Of a stretch of 64,000 bases of DNA, positions 42,553 to 51,019 are shown one piece after another. Positions within the stretch are counted from its first letter, which is position 1. Each line of letters starts with the position of its first letter. This DNA comes from Rufibacter glacialis. Its GTDB lineage: Bacteria; Bacteroidota; Bacteroidia; Cytophagales; Hymenobacteraceae. Both the position numbers and the translations under genes were made by a program. A model generated the notes under the pieces. That model had not been told where the DNA came from. It made no database searches and saw only the letters and a list, made by a program, of their open reading frames with translations. The DNA lies in the NCBI RefSeq assembly GCF_008271745.1, contig NZ_VKKZ01000010.1:337586-401585 (forward strand). Reading direction: 5' to 3'.

Positions 42553-44877
42553 ATGTCAGAAGAACAGACCAGTACACCCCCGCGTACCAAATACCATAAA
42601 TGGATCAGGAACCTCTGGAAGCTCTTTGCTTTTGGGGGGCTGTTCATCATCTTATACTTCGTTGCCGTTGACCAGAACCTGTTCTACCTGTTTGGGGAAT
42701 CGCCGGGGCTGGAAGACCTGGAGAACCCGCGTAACAACCTGCCGTCTGAGATTTACACCGCCGACGGGGTGCTGGTGGGCCGGTACTTCCGGGAGAACCG
42801 TGACCTGGTCCCCTTTGACAGCATAGCCCCGGTCATGATCAAAGCGCTGGTGGCCACCGAAGACGAACGGTTCTACGAGCACCAGGGCATTGACCCTATC
42901 TCGGTGCTGGCCGCGGTGAAAGACAACCTGAAAGGCGATTCGCGGGGGGCATCCACGCTTACCCAGCAGTTAGCCAAGAACCTCTATAAAACCCGTACCA
43001 AGAACACCAAAGGCGTGCTGGGGCACGTGCCGCTGGTGTCTACGGTGGTGGCCAAGACCAAAGAGTGGAACACCTCCATCAAGCTGGAGCAGCGCTACAC
43101 CAAAGACGAGATCCTAGGCATGTACCTGAACACGGTGGACTTCGGGAGCAACGCCTTCGGGATCAAAGTGGCGGCCAAGACCTTTTTCAGCACCACGCCA
43201 GACAAACTCAAGCCAGAGGAAGCCGCCATATTGGTGGGTGTCCTGAAAGCCCCTACTACCTATAACCCGCGGTTCAACCCCAAGAATGCCCTGGCCCGCC
43301 GCAACGTGGTTTTGCAGCAGATGGCCCGCAACCAGGTGGTGACCGCCGCCCAGGCAGATTCGCTGTCCCAGTTGCCCATTGACCTCAAGTACCGCGTAGA
43401 GCAACACCTGGACGGGGTGCCCGCCTACTACCGGCAAACGGTGAACGAGTTTGTGCGCAAGTGGGCCGAGGAGCGGGAGCTGGATATCTACGCTGACGGT
43501 CTGAAAATCTACCTCACCATTGACTCGCGCATGCAGAAGCTGGCCGAAGATGCCCTGAAAGAGCGCATGAAGAGCCTGCAGAGCCGGTTTGAGGGCCACT
43601 GGCGGGGCAAGAACCCGTGGGTGGACGACCAGAACAAAGAAATACCAGGCTTTATTGAAAGTGCCATAAAGCGCACCGGGGTCTATGAATCCTTGAAAAA
43701 TAAGTTCGGTGATGATACTGCCGCCATCAATGAAGCTCTGAACACGCCTAAGAAGATGACCGTCTTCAGTTGGAACGGCCCCAAAGAGATGACCATGAGC
43801 TCCATGGATTCTTTGCGGTATTACAAGCGGTTCCTGCGCGCGGGCATGATGACCATGGATCCGTTCACCGGCCATATCAAAGCTTGGGTAGGCGGGATTG
43901 ACTACGAGAACTTCAAGTATGACCACGTAAAGCAGGCCAAGCGCCAGCCGGGTTCCACGTTCAAGCCTTTTGTGTACGGCGCCGCCATTGACGGCGGGTA
44001 CTCGCCTTGTGACAAGTTCCAGGACCAGCGGGTCACCATCAAATACGTGGAGAACGGCAAACCCATGGAATGGACGCCCAACAACGCCAGCTATTCCGTA
44101 TCTGGACGCCAGATGACCTTGCGGCACGCCATGGGCCGCTCCATCAATACCGTGACCGCACAATTAACCGAAGCTGTTGGCTGGGACAAGGTGCGTACGT
44201 TTGCCCGCCGGTTGGGCATTACCAGCCCTATTCCGGCGGTGCCGTCTATTGGGCTTGGCTCTTCAGACGTGAGCATCTATGAGATGGTGATGGCCTACAG
44301 CACCTTTGTGAACAACGGTTTCCTGAACAAGCCCATGCTGGTCATGCGCATAGAAGACCGCAACGGCAACGTGGTAGACCAGTTCAACCCGCAGCAGAAA
44401 CGGGTGATCTCAGAGGAAACCGCCTTCCTGATGGTGCACATGCTCAAAGGCACCATGGAAGAGCCAGGCGGCACCTCGCAGGCTTTGTGGGAGTATGACC
44501 TCTGGAAGAAAGGAAACCAGGTAGGCGGCAAAACCGGTACCACCTCTAATTACTCAGACGGGTGGTACATGGGCGTGACCAAAGACCTGGTGACCGGCGT
44601 TTGGGTGGGCGGCGAAGACCGTAGTATCCACTTCCGTACCTCGGGTACCGGCGAGGGTTCCAAAACGGCCCTGCCTATCTACGGCCGTTTTATGGAGAAA
44701 GTGTACCGCGAGCCAGACCTGGGTATCAAACTAGGGCCTTTCCCTAAACCCAAGACGAAGATCACCAAGCCCTATAACTGCATCACGGTGGTGCCGCGTA
44801 AGCCAAAAGTGGCAGATTCCACGGCCGTAGATTCCATGCTGGAGAGGTTAAACGACAGTATCTCTACGCAGTTCTAA
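42553..44877 (+). CDS. Class A penicillin-binding protein 1A
   Basis: Starting at ATG 42553 (MSEEQTSTPPRTKYHKWIRN) the protein has 774 residues. It has one N-terminal membrane anchor (LFAFGGLFIILYFVAVDQNL). The glycosyltransferase (GT51) domain has ATEDERFYEHQGIDPISVLA, RGASTLTQQLAKNLY and YTKDEILGMYLNTVDFG. The transpeptidase domain has GSTFKPFVYGAAIDGG (nucleophile Ser about residue 468), GRSINTVTAQ (SxN) and VGGKTGTTSNYSDGWYMG (KTG). It polymerises and cross-links peptidoglycan in the periplasm. Length is normal. It is monocistronic and ends at a long terminator. Confidence 0.96.
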   Translation: MSEEQTSTPPRTKYHKWIRNLWKLFAFGGLFIILYFVAVDQNLFYLFGESPGLEDLENPRNNLPSEIYTADGVLVGRYFRENRDLVPFDSIAPVMIKALVATEDERFYEHQGIDPISVLAAVKDNLKGDSRGASTLTQQLAKNLYKTRTKNTKGVLGHVPLVSTVVAKTKEWNTSIKLEQRYTKDEILGMYLNTVDFGSNAFGIKVAAKTFFSTTPDKLKPEEAAILVGVLKAPTTYNPRFNPKNALARRNVVLQQMARNQVVTAAQADSLSQLPIDLKYRVEQHLDGVPAYYRQTVNEFVRKWAEERELDIYADGLKIYLTIDSRMQKLAEDALKERMKSLQSRFEGHWRGKNPWVDDQNKEIPGFIESAIKRTGVYESLKNKFGDDTAAINEALNTPKKMTVFSWNGPKEMTMSSMDSLRYYKRFLRAGMMTMDPFTGHIKAWVGGIDYENFKYDHVKQAKRQPGSTFKPFVYGAAIDGGYSPCDKFQDQRVTIKYVENGKPMEWTPNNASYSVSGRQMTLRHAMGRSINTVTAQLTEAVGWDKVRTFARRLGITSPIPAVPSIGLGSSDVSIYEMVMAYSTFVNNGFLNKPMLVMRIEDRNGNVVDQFNPQQKRVISEETAFLMVHMLKGTMEEPGGTSQALWEYDLWKKGNQVGGKTGTTSNYSDGWYMGVTKDLVTGVWVGGEDRSIHFRTSGTGEGSKTALPIYGRFMEKVYREPDLGIKLGPFPKPKTKITKPYNCITVVPRKPKVADSTAVDSMLERLNDSISTQF

Positions 44878-44880
44878 CCA

Positions 44881-44917
44881 AGTTTTAGGGGACTTTTTAG
44901 AAAAGGAGCCTGAAACT
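44881..44917. repeat. Dispersed palindrome next to the PBP stop
   Basis: AGTTTTAGGGGACTTTTT and AGAAAAGGAGCCTGAAACT give 37 bp, 4 bases after the stop and just before a separate strong terminator. Confidence 0.8.
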
Positions 44918-44923
44918 ATAAAG

Positions 44924-44977
44924 CTATAAAAGCAGAGGCCCGCTTCCTTCACAAGAAGCGGGCCTCTGCTTTTATAG
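44924..44977. terminator. Bidirectional terminator, PBP / TIGR01777 genes
   Basis: A 23-bp perfect stem, starting CTATAAAAGCAGAGGCCCGC and ending in the complementary TTTTATAG, has an 8-base loop. It lies between two convergent genes. The A/T ends give a U-run both ways. Confidence 0.95.
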
Positions 44978-44991
44978 CGGGTTCTGATAGT

Positions 44992-45906
44992 CTAGCTGTG
45001 TTTGTCATAGAAAGATTCCAGGGCCTCCTGCACTTGGCTGTACTCAAAGGTGAAACCTGTCTGCAGCACTTTGGTAGCGCTTACGCGGGCGCTGTTGAGC
45101 ACAATCTCGCTCATCTCGCCCATCATCAGTTTAAGACCGAAGGCCGGTACGTTGGGGAACACCATGGGCTTGTGCATCACCTTGGCCAAGGTACGGGTCA
45201 GTTCCTCATTGGTGATGGGGTTAGGGGCCACGGCATTGTAGACTCCTTGCATCTGGCGGTCTTCAATGGCTTTGATGTACAACCGGCACAGGTCGTCAAT
45301 GTGGATCCAGGAGACGTACTGCTTGCCGGAACCCAGCGGGGCGCCCGCCAGCATCTTCACCGGTTTGGCTATCTGGGGCAAGGCTCCGCCTTTGTTGCTC
45401 AACACTATGCCAATCCGGAAGATGACGGTTCTGATGCCCAGGTTGTGTACCTGCCAGGAGGCGTGTTCCCACTGTTTGCAGACCTCAGAAAGGAAGTCTG
45501 AGCCGTAGGTGCTTTCCTCCATCATGAGCCGGTCTCCGGAGTTGCCGTAGATACCCACCGCCGAAGAGGCCAGGAAGCCCTTCACATGGTGCGGGGTTTT
45601 CTCCAGGTACTGGCACAGCAGGTTGGTGGTGTGGGTACGGCTATGCAGGATTTCAGCCTTGCGCGCCGCCGACCATTTCTCCCCGGAAACGGAGGTGCCC
45701 GCCAGGTTCACGATGTAGTCTGCGTACCGGATGGCGTTTTCATCAATGAAGCCTTTCTGTACATCCCATTTGAAGGTTTTGTACCGGGCATACTTATCTG
45801 GGGTACGGCTAAGGTGGGCTACCTCATACCCGCCGTCAATCAACATCTCTGACAGGCGTGTCCCTAATAAGCCGGTACCCCCGGCGATCAATATCTTATC
45901 TGACAT
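44992..45906 (-). CDS. TIGR01777 family NAD-dependent epimerase-like protein
   Basis: The 304-residue protein begins SDKILIAGGTGLLGTRLSEM, a GxxGxxG Rossmann motif, and has YADYIVNLAGTSVSGEKW, WSAARKAEILHSRTHTTNLL, SSAVGIYGNSGD and WIHIDDLCRLY. These fit TIGR01777 (SulA/YfcH-like), an extended SDR family whose substrate is unsettled. The C-terminal DUF1731-like region (NVPAFGLKLMMGEMSEIVLN) is present. It is a single gene. Confidence 0.94.
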   Translation of the reverse strand: MSDKILIAGGTGLLGTRLSEMLIDGGYEVAHLSRTPDKYARYKTFKWDVQKGFIDENAIRYADYIVNLAGTSVSGEKWSAARKAEILHSRTHTTNLLCQYLEKTPHHVKGFLASSAVGIYGNSGDRLMMEESTYGSDFLSEVCKQWEHASWQVHNLGIRTVIFRIGIVLSNKGGALPQIAKPVKMLAGAPLGSGKQYVSWIHIDDLCRLYIKAIEDRQMQGVYNAVAPNPITNEELTRTLAKVMHKPMVFPNVPAFGLKLMMGEMSEIVLNSARVSATKVLQTGFTFEYSQVQEALESFYDKHS

Positions 45907-46051
45907 GTTGCGTTATCTACAGTCTATGCCCAGACCAAGGTATACGGCGTTTGGCCTAAATGGGTAGGGCGGCTCGCCTTCTCCAGACCAGCAAAGTGGA
46001 AACACCGGGTATGCCTGAAAAATTCATCTTTCCAGAGGTTCGCGCAGGCCA

Positions 46052-46717
46052 TTATCTGTGGTTGCGTATGGCCTGTAGAAACTCCAGCCGGTAAGATTCC
46101 TGCTCAAAAAGACCGGAGTACTCAGAGGTGATGGTACTGCTGCTCACGTCATTCACGCCGCGGCTCATCACGCACAGGTGGTCGGCCTCTATCAGCACGG
46201 CTACGTTGTCAGAATGCAGCACATCACGCAATTCCTGGGCAATCTGGCGGGTCAGGCGTTCCTGCACCTGCGGCCGCCGGCCGAAGTACTGCACAATGCG
46301 GTTCAGCTTGGATAAGCCTATCACGTGTTCATTGGGGATGTAGGCCACGTGCGCTTTGCCGATGATGGGCACAAAGTGGTGCTCGCAGCTGGAGTAAAGG
46401 GTGATGTCGCGCTCCACCAGCATCTGGCGGTAGCCGTATTTATTCTCAAACAGGCGGGCCACCGGACGGTTCTCGGGGTTGAGGCCGTCAAAGATCTCTT
46501 TCACGTACATTTTGGCCACTCGGCGCGGGGTGCCTTTAAGGCTGTCGTCTTCCAGGTCCAGGCCCAGGATCTGCATGATCTCCCTGAAATGGTGGGCAAT
46601 GCCTTCTATCTTCTGCTCATCTGTGAGGGAAAACGCGTCTGCGCGCAGGGGGGTGTCTAAAGAGCCAGCCACGTGTTCCTCTTCGGGATCTTCCTCGTTC
46701 CAATCCCTTCTATCCAT
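46052..46717 (-). CDS. folE: GTP cyclohydrolase I
   Basis: I start at ATG 46717 (MDRRDWNEEDPEEEHVAGS); the longer frame from 46810 only reads the end of the upstream gene. The 221-residue protein has TPRRVAKMYVKEIFDGL, the zinc ligands in YSSCEHHFVPIIGKAHV and LCVMSRGVNDVSSSTITSEY, and the substrate loop GLSKLNRIVQYFGRRPQVQE. It converts GTP to dihydroneopterin triphosphate. Its start overlaps the stop of the pterin-synthase gene by 8 bases (ATGGATAG), so the two are translationally coupled. Confidence 0.96.
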   Translation of the reverse strand: MDRRDWNEEDPEEEHVAGSLDTPLRADAFSLTDEQKIEGIAHHFREIMQILGLDLEDDSLKGTPRRVAKMYVKEIFDGLNPENRPVARLFENKYGYRQMLVERDITLYSSCEHHFVPIIGKAHVAYIPNEHVIGLSKLNRIVQYFGRRPQVQERLTRQIAQELRDVLHSDNVAVLIEADHLCVMSRGVNDVSSSTITSEYSGLFEQESYRLEFLQAIRNHR

Positions 46718-47117
46718 GGTATTCAACAAAATTTCTCTCGGTTTCAAATAAAGTGACGGACAACGCATAGGTCTCTGGCAGGTGCGGGCGCAGGCGCTGC
46801 CAGGTAACAATGGCGATATTCTCGGCGGTAGGGTTTAGATGTTGAAACTCCTCGGTGTCCAGATTCAGGTTTTTGTGGTCAAATTTATCTAAAATTTCGG
46901 CTTTTATCAGCAGACTCAGGTTTTTCATGTCATAGACGTAACCCGTGTCTTCATCTACGGGCCCGGTCAGCTTCACAATGAGCGTGTAGTTATGGCCGTG
47001 GAAGTTGGGGTTGTTGCACAACCCGAAGACGTTTTGGTTCTGTTCATCCGTCCAATGGGGGTTATGGAGCCGGTGGGCAGCGTTGAAATGTTCTTTTCGG
47101 CAAACGGTCACATTCAT
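46710..47117 (-). CDS. 6-pyruvoyl/6-carboxy-tetrahydropterin synthase family
   Basis: ATG 47117 (MNVTVCRKEHFNAAHRLHN) is chosen over TTG 47126. The 135-residue protein has the zinc His triad in FNAAHRLHN and NFHGHNYTLIV and the catalytic Cys in GLCNNPNFHGHNY. Glu/Asp partners lie in the middle (DKFDHKNLNLDTEEF). It uses dihydroneopterin triphosphate made by FolE, encoded next in the operon. Whether it makes a queuosine precursor (QueD) or a tetrahydropterin (PTPS) cannot be decided; no other que genes are in view. Confidence 0.93.
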   Translation of the reverse strand: MNVTVCRKEHFNAAHRLHNPHWTDEQNQNVFGLCNNPNFHGHNYTLIVKLTGPVDEDTGYVYDMKNLSLLIKAEILDKFDHKNLNLDTEEFQHLNPTAENIAIVTWQRLRPHLPETYALSVTLFETERNFVEYHG

Positions 47118-47162
47118 AAGGCTCAAAACAGGAGTAGGGGCAATTTAGTTTTCATTTGGCGC

Positions 47163-47193
47163 TTTTATACTATAAGGGGGCTTTATAAATTTG
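47163..47193 (+). promoter_or_regulatory. Probable promoter of the 252-aa coiled-coil gene
   Basis: TAAATTTG at 47186-47193 fits the -7 consensus; TTT (not TTG) stands 20 bases upstream at 47163-47165. The ATG at 47260 is 66 bases downstream. Confidence 0.5.
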
Positions 47194-47259
47194 CGGGGCA
47201 GAAGTTCCTGCCTTCCTTTCGCAAGCCAAAGAAACGGCTTTTAAAACCAAGAGTTGACC

Positions 47260-48018
47260 ATGCAAAGTACACGTACGCGGGTAAGGGCCCTAGCCCTGTT
47301 ATTGATGTTCTGGGGGTTGGCTACCACGGCTTGGGCACAACGCCCAGCGGTAGAGGAAGCCGAAGTAGCGGTGAACGGCATCAGCCGCAAAGGCCAGCGC
47401 CTTTTGGTGCAGCTAGACAGCAAAGTAGTGGAGAAAGCCTGGGCCGCCTACCTCAAGGAAACGGCTGGCGGCGCGGTCAAGGGGCCTTCCCTGCTGCCTA
47501 CCACCAAAGCGCAGGCAGGCAAAGGTATTTATACCGTTGACAAAGCTAGCCTTGACTCTATCAGCAGCAACCCGTTGCGCATTGTCTCCAAGGTAGAAGC
47601 TACCAAAGGAGGCACGGCGGTGTGGTGGTCCCTAGACATGGGCAATGCCTACCTGGGTCAGAAAGAAACCCCCAAGGAATGGGCCCGCGCCGAGGCCATG
47701 CTACAGCAGTTTGCCCGCAACCTCTACCGGCAAGACGTGCAGCTGCAGGTGGCTGATGCCGAGAAAGTAGTGCTGAACACCCAAGCCAAGGCGGACCAAG
47801 TGGTGCGCGAAGCCAACGAGATTCAGACCCGGATTGCCAAAAACCAGCAGAAAAAGCTGGAACTGGAAGCCGCTCTGGTGGCCAACGCCCAGGAACTGGA
47901 GCAACTGAAAAAAGAAGCGGAGGACAACCTGAAACTTCAGGCGGCTAACAAAAAGGAGATAGAGAACATGCGCCACGCCGTGGAGCTGGTAAAAGCGAAG
48001 CTGGACAAGATTAAGTAA
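47260..48018 (+). CDS. Secreted coiled-coil protein, unknown function
   Basis: I start at ATG 47260 rather than TTG 47254, giving 252 residues with a signal peptide (VRALALLLMFWGLATTAWAQ). A small globular part (about 30-155) is followed by a long coiled coil (about 160-252) rich in Lys, Glu, Leu and Ala (QKKLELEAALVANAQELEQL). It probably trims or bridges something at the envelope, but I do not recognise the family. It is transcribed alone with a strong terminator 12 bases after its stop. Confidence 0.75.
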   Translation: MQSTRTRVRALALLLMFWGLATTAWAQRPAVEEAEVAVNGISRKGQRLLVQLDSKVVEKAWAAYLKETAGGAVKGPSLLPTTKAQAGKGIYTVDKASLDSISSNPLRIVSKVEATKGGTAVWWSLDMGNAYLGQKETPKEWARAEAMLQQFARNLYRQDVQLQVADAEKVVLNTQAKADQVVREANEIQTRIAKNQQKKLELEAALVANAQELEQLKKEAEDNLKLQAANKKEIENMRHAVELVKAKLDKIK

Positions 48019-48029
48019 GAAACACTACC

Positions 48030-48074
48030 TAAACGGGAAGGGCCAGGGCAAACTGCTCTGGCCCTTCCCGTTTA
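48030..48074 (+). terminator. Terminator of the coiled-coil gene
   Basis: A 17-bp perfect stem TAAACGGGAAGGGCCAG/CTGGCCCTTCCCGTTTA with an 11-base loop starts 12 bases after the stop. Its right arm shares CGTTTA with a palindrome copy that follows. Confidence 0.9.
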
Positions 48075-48105
48075 CAGCCTGTTTTCTTGAAACCATCCCT
48101 GAATT
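48069..48105. repeat. Dispersed palindrome overlapping a terminator
   Basis: CGTTTACAGCCTGTTTTC and TTGAAACCATCCCTGAATTGG. Its first bases are the last of the preceding terminator stem. Confidence 0.7.
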
Positions 48106-48287
48106 GGTAGCTTGTGGCAGGGGCCTTCGGAAAGAAAGGCGTTGAAAAGAGCCTGCTGGGAGAAAACAAAGGATGGGGTTTTTCTGATGGAATCATTTCC
48201 CTTGGACCCTTCTTTTAGGCAGGCAGGAATCATCTTCTTACCTACCTCAAGCGGTACCAGAAAGCAGATTTACAAAGGCCTAAGACC

Positions 48288-48325
48288 CATTTCAGGCCCT
48301 GAATTCTAAAATAAGGCCTAAAACA
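48288..48325. repeat. Dispersed palindrome near the pirin 3' end
   Basis: CATTTCAGGCCCTGAATTC and TAAAATAAGGCCTAAAACAG, 20 bases from the pirin stop. It shares the 326-base gap 48019-48344 with the 48069 copy and the terminator; nothing else is seen there. Confidence 0.7.
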
Positions 48326-48344
48326 GGAGAGGACATGCAATGGG

Positions 48345-49199
48345 TTAATGGCTCCAGGACCCGAACTTGCCCTGCTGGTAATCTGCGTATGCCTGGTGGA
48401 TCTCCGCTTGCGTGTTCATCACGAAGGGGCCTTGCGCCACCACCGGTTCCTGAAAAGGCACGGCGTGGCCGAAGAGCAGGATACTGTCTTCTGACGCTTC
48501 TATCTCTACGCGGGTCGCATCTTGTTGGAATTCCACCAGGTTCCGGAAGGGGACAGTTTGGCCGTTCACGGTGAGGGTACCTCTGATGACGTAGAAGAAG
48601 ATGTTGCGTTCAGCGGGCACTTCTACGGCAAGTTTACTGCCACCTTTAAAGGAAATAGTGCTGAGCAAGATGTCAGACAAAGTTTCAAAGGCGCCTTTGT
48701 GCCCGTCCCAATTGCCAGAAACCAGGTTCACCGTCACGTCGCTCCCCTCTGGGGTGAAGGTGGGAATGCTTTCCTTCTGCAGGCCCTCGTAGCGGGGCTC
48801 GGTCATCTTGAGTTTAGCCGGCAGGTTCACCCATAGCTGTAAAATCTCCAACGGCCCGCCCTTATGCTTGAATTCTGAGGAGGAGACCTCGGCATGGATC
48901 AAGCCCCGGCCCGCCGTCATCCACTGCACGCCACCCGCCGTGATCACACTCTCATGCCCACCCGAGTCTTTGTGCAGGATATCGCCTTCCAGTATAAACG
49001 TGACCGTTTCCATACCCCGGTGGGGGTGCGGGCCAAACGGCAAGCCCCGGTTGTGAGGTGGGTACACCTGGTGCCCGTGGTGGTTCAAAAACAGGAACGG
49101 GTCTATCTGCTGCAGACTGCGCGACGGCAACGGCGAATAGGTGACCAGGTCGGCAATGGGCGAGTATTCAGCTTGGTGTACTTTCTTGATGCTTCTCAT
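48345..49199 (-). CDS. Pirin family cupin protein
   Basis: The 284-residue protein has the pirin N-terminal metal site in FGPHPHRGMETVTFILEGDI and GGVQWMTAGRGLIHAEVSSS (His, His, His, Glu). It then has LEILQLWVNLPAKLKMTEPR and a second cupin with GTLTVNGQTVPFRNLVEFQQ. Bacterial pirins include quercetinase-like enzymes and metabolic regulators; which applies is unknown. Length is typical. It is single on the minus strand. Confidence 0.94.
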   Translation of the reverse strand: MRSIKKVHQAEYSPIADLVTYSPLPSRSLQQIDPFLFLNHHGHQVYPPHNRGLPFGPHPHRGMETVTFILEGDILHKDSGGHESVITAGGVQWMTAGRGLIHAEVSSSEFKHKGGPLEILQLWVNLPAKLKMTEPRYEGLQKESIPTFTPEGSDVTVNLVSGNWDGHKGAFETLSDILLSTISFKGGSKLAVEVPAERNIFFYVIRGTLTVNGQTVPFRNLVEFQQDATRVEIEASEDSILLFGHAVPFQEPVVAQGPFVMNTQAEIHQAYADYQQGKFGSWSH

Positions 49200-49276
49200 G
49201 GAGGGGCTAGATTAGGTCTTCTATACGGGTGGTACGGCCATAAAGGCCAACCAGGGTAACCCGAAAGGAGGGAGTG

Positions 49277-50101
49277 TTACAGGCAATACTTTTCAATGGC
49301 CAGGGCTACCCCGTCTTCTATGCTGGGCGCAGTGACCTCGCGGGCAGCCGCCTTGGCTTCGGCCCGGCCGTTGTCCACGGCAATGCCCAACCCTACCTCT
49401 TGCAGCATCTCCACATCATTGTAATTGTCGCCGAAGGCCATCACCGCCTCCATCCCGAAATCGTAACGGTGCTGTAACAGCAGTTGCAGGGCAGAGGCCT
49501 TGGAGATGGATTTAGGGGCTATTTCCAGATAAGTAGCCTTGGAACGGTACACGTGCAACTGCTCCCCGAACTGCTGGCTCAGGTTCTCCCAGATCTGCTG
49601 AATCTCGTCTTCGGGGCCCATGCACATGACTTTGTGCGCCCCGGTGGCCGTTTGTTCCCACTCCTGCAGTACCTGATCTAAAGAGCCAAGGGCCGGATGG
49701 ACTTTGGTATTCCTGATCTCGCGCTGGGTCCAGTGGTCGTGCTGGGGGGCGTGCCAGGCATCGTTCTGGTACAGGCTCACGTGCACGCTGGTGCCTTGCG
49801 TCATGGCCACAATAGACTGGCAAACCGCGGCTGGTATCTGCACGGTGTCCAGTACCTGCGGCTGATCGGTGGGGTGGTCAAACAGCAGCACGTACCCACC
49901 GTTGTAACAGATCATGGGGTGGTGCAGAATGCCCAGTTGTTCCTGAAGATGCCGCATGGCGCTGGGCATGCGCGAGGAAGCCAGGATAAACGGGACATCT
50001 TTGTTTAGCCGCTGTACGGCGGCAATGGTTCTGGCGGAGAGTTCCCGGTCCTGGTTGAGCAGCGTTCCGTCAATATCAGTGCAAATGGCGCGGAGGTTCA
50101 T
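49277..50101 (-). CDS. Cof-type HAD-IIB phosphatase
   Basis: The 274-residue protein has the HAD nucleophile motif ICTDIDGTLLNQDRELSART, motif II in FILASSRMPSAM, motif III Lys in SISKASALQLLLQH, and motif IV MAFGDNYNDVEMLQEVGLGI. The C2B cap lies between (about residues 85-195). It dephosphorylates a small phospho-metabolite such as a sugar phosphate or flavin/pyridoxal cofactor. The exact substrate is unknown. CAAAGGTA at 50140-50147 gives a TACCTTTG -7 box, with TTG at 22 instead of 19-20 bases. Confidence 0.94.
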   Translation of the reverse strand: MNLRAICTDIDGTLLNQDRELSARTIAAVQRLNKDVPFILASSRMPSAMRHLQEQLGILHHPMICYNGGYVLLFDHPTDQPQVLDTVQIPAAVCQSIVAMTQGTSVHVSLYQNDAWHAPQHDHWTQREIRNTKVHPALGSLDQVLQEWEQTATGAHKVMCMGPEDEIQQIWENLSQQFGEQLHVYRSKATYLEIAPKSISKASALQLLLQHRYDFGMEAVMAFGDNYNDVEMLQEVGLGIAVDNGRAEAKAAAREVTAPSIEDGVALAIEKYCL

Positions 50102-50188
50102 GGAGGAAAAGGTAAGCGTGGTTGGGTTTAGCCAAAGGCCAAAGGTAAGAGGGGAATGGCATTCTCTGGCAATGAGTCAGGGGAAAAC

Positions 50189-50225
50189 CGTTTTGAAGGG
50201 TTTTTTCGAAAAAAGCCAAAAATAC
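50189..50225. repeat. Dispersed palindrome upstream of the HAD gene
   Basis: CGTTTTGAAGGGTTTTTTC and GAAAAAAGCCAAAAATAC, followed directly by the 46-bp module at 50249-50294. Confidence 0.65.
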
Positions 50226-50248
50226 CTTGGCACGTCAGGCCGTTGGCA

Positions 50249-50294
50249 CAGACGCTCGCAGGTCCTCCGGACGCTACGAGGTCTTTTGAGCGGG
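50249..50294 (-). repeat. 46-bp dispersed module, also at 30138
   Basis: On the minus strand it starts CCCGCTCAAAAGACCTCGTA and ends GCGAGCGTCTG. It matches 30138-30183 at 38 of 46 positions without gaps. The inner part is an imperfect palindrome (CTCGTAG..CTGCGAG). Confidence 0.7.
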
Positions 50295-50330
50295 CAGTAT
50301 AGCGGTAGTTTCCTGTTATAAATCTGTAAT

Positions 50331-50379
50331 CAGAACCCAAGCCTCAGAACCCAAGCCTCAGAACCCAAGCCTCAGAACT
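50331..50379. repeat. 14-bp tandem repeat, 3.5 units
   Basis: The unit CAGAACCCAAGCCT occurs three times perfectly plus CAGAACT. It lies 5 bases from the stop codon of the YdeI-like gene. Confidence 0.9.
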
Positions 50380-50383
50380 CCCC

Positions 50384-50899
50384 TCACACTTCCCGCTTTT
50401 CCAGTCCCAGTATCTCCCGGAAAGTCTCCTGGCCGGGCTGAAGGCGTTTCAGGTTTTCAATGAGCAGGATAGAGCGGTCAATTCTAAGCTGAGAACTTTT
50501 CACCGCCCCCACGTGCTGGATGATATAGCGCTGCATGCCGGGTTTGAGCTGGTCAAAACGGGCTTTGCCCTCGTCATCTTGCCGGAAGAGTTCAGTAAGT
50601 TCCTCGGGCACGGGCGTGCCGTACTGGCTGTCATCTTTCGCCAGGGAAACGGAGACAGGGCTTCCTTCTTGCAGGCCCACTTGTTTCAGGCGTTGTTTGG
50701 TCAAGGTGATGTAGCCGCGTCCCTGACCCAAGGCCACAATGCCGCCCTGGTAGGTGAGCGTGTTGTTCACGGTCACCAACAGCCGCACGTTGAACTTGCC
50801 TCCCAGTTGCTGCACCATCTGGGCTGGGATCTCCAGATAGTGGGTGCCCATGAGGTATTCCAGCTTGCCAATGTGGGTGTTGAAGTGAAGAGGTTGCAT
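50384..50899 (-). CDS. YdeI/OmpD-associated family protein (DUF1905)
   Basis: The 171-residue protein has a DUF1905 domain (about residues 5-95) with GTHYLEIPAQMVQQLGGKFN and GRGYITLTKQRLKQVGLQEG. The YdeI/OmpD-associated helical tail follows (about 105-165; FDQLKPGMQRYIIQHVGAVK, LRIDRSILLIENLKRLQP). Family members have been linked to bacteriocin protection, but the biochemical role is not established. It is soluble, without a signal peptide. The stop is followed closely by a 14-bp tandem repeat. Confidence 0.9.
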   Translation of the reverse strand: MQPLHFNTHIGKLEYLMGTHYLEIPAQMVQQLGGKFNVRLLVTVNNTLTYQGGIVALGQGRGYITLTKQRLKQVGLQEGSPVSVSLAKDDSQYGTPVPEELTELFRQDDEGKARFDQLKPGMQRYIIQHVGAVKSSQLRIDRSILLIENLKRLQPGQETFREILGLEKREV

Positions 50900-51019
50900 G
50901 AAGAGAGGAGATGTTGAGTTTTAAGGGGGATGGAATTAGGTTAATTTTAATGGCCTTGGGTAGGAACGGAGTGGCCGGGGCGCGAAAATGCCGTTTGCCC
51001 CTAGGCGGCGGCAAGGTGT

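Noticed and set aside
43114..44163. 349-codon open frame on the minus strand
   Set aside because: It is fully antisense to the PBP1A gene, whose motifs are intact. The peptide is His/Val/Leu-rich with no known fold, a shadow of the coding strand.
50331..50379. CRISPR-like array
   Set aside because: Units are 14 bp and contiguous with no spacers, so this is a plain tandem repeat. No cas genes are present.
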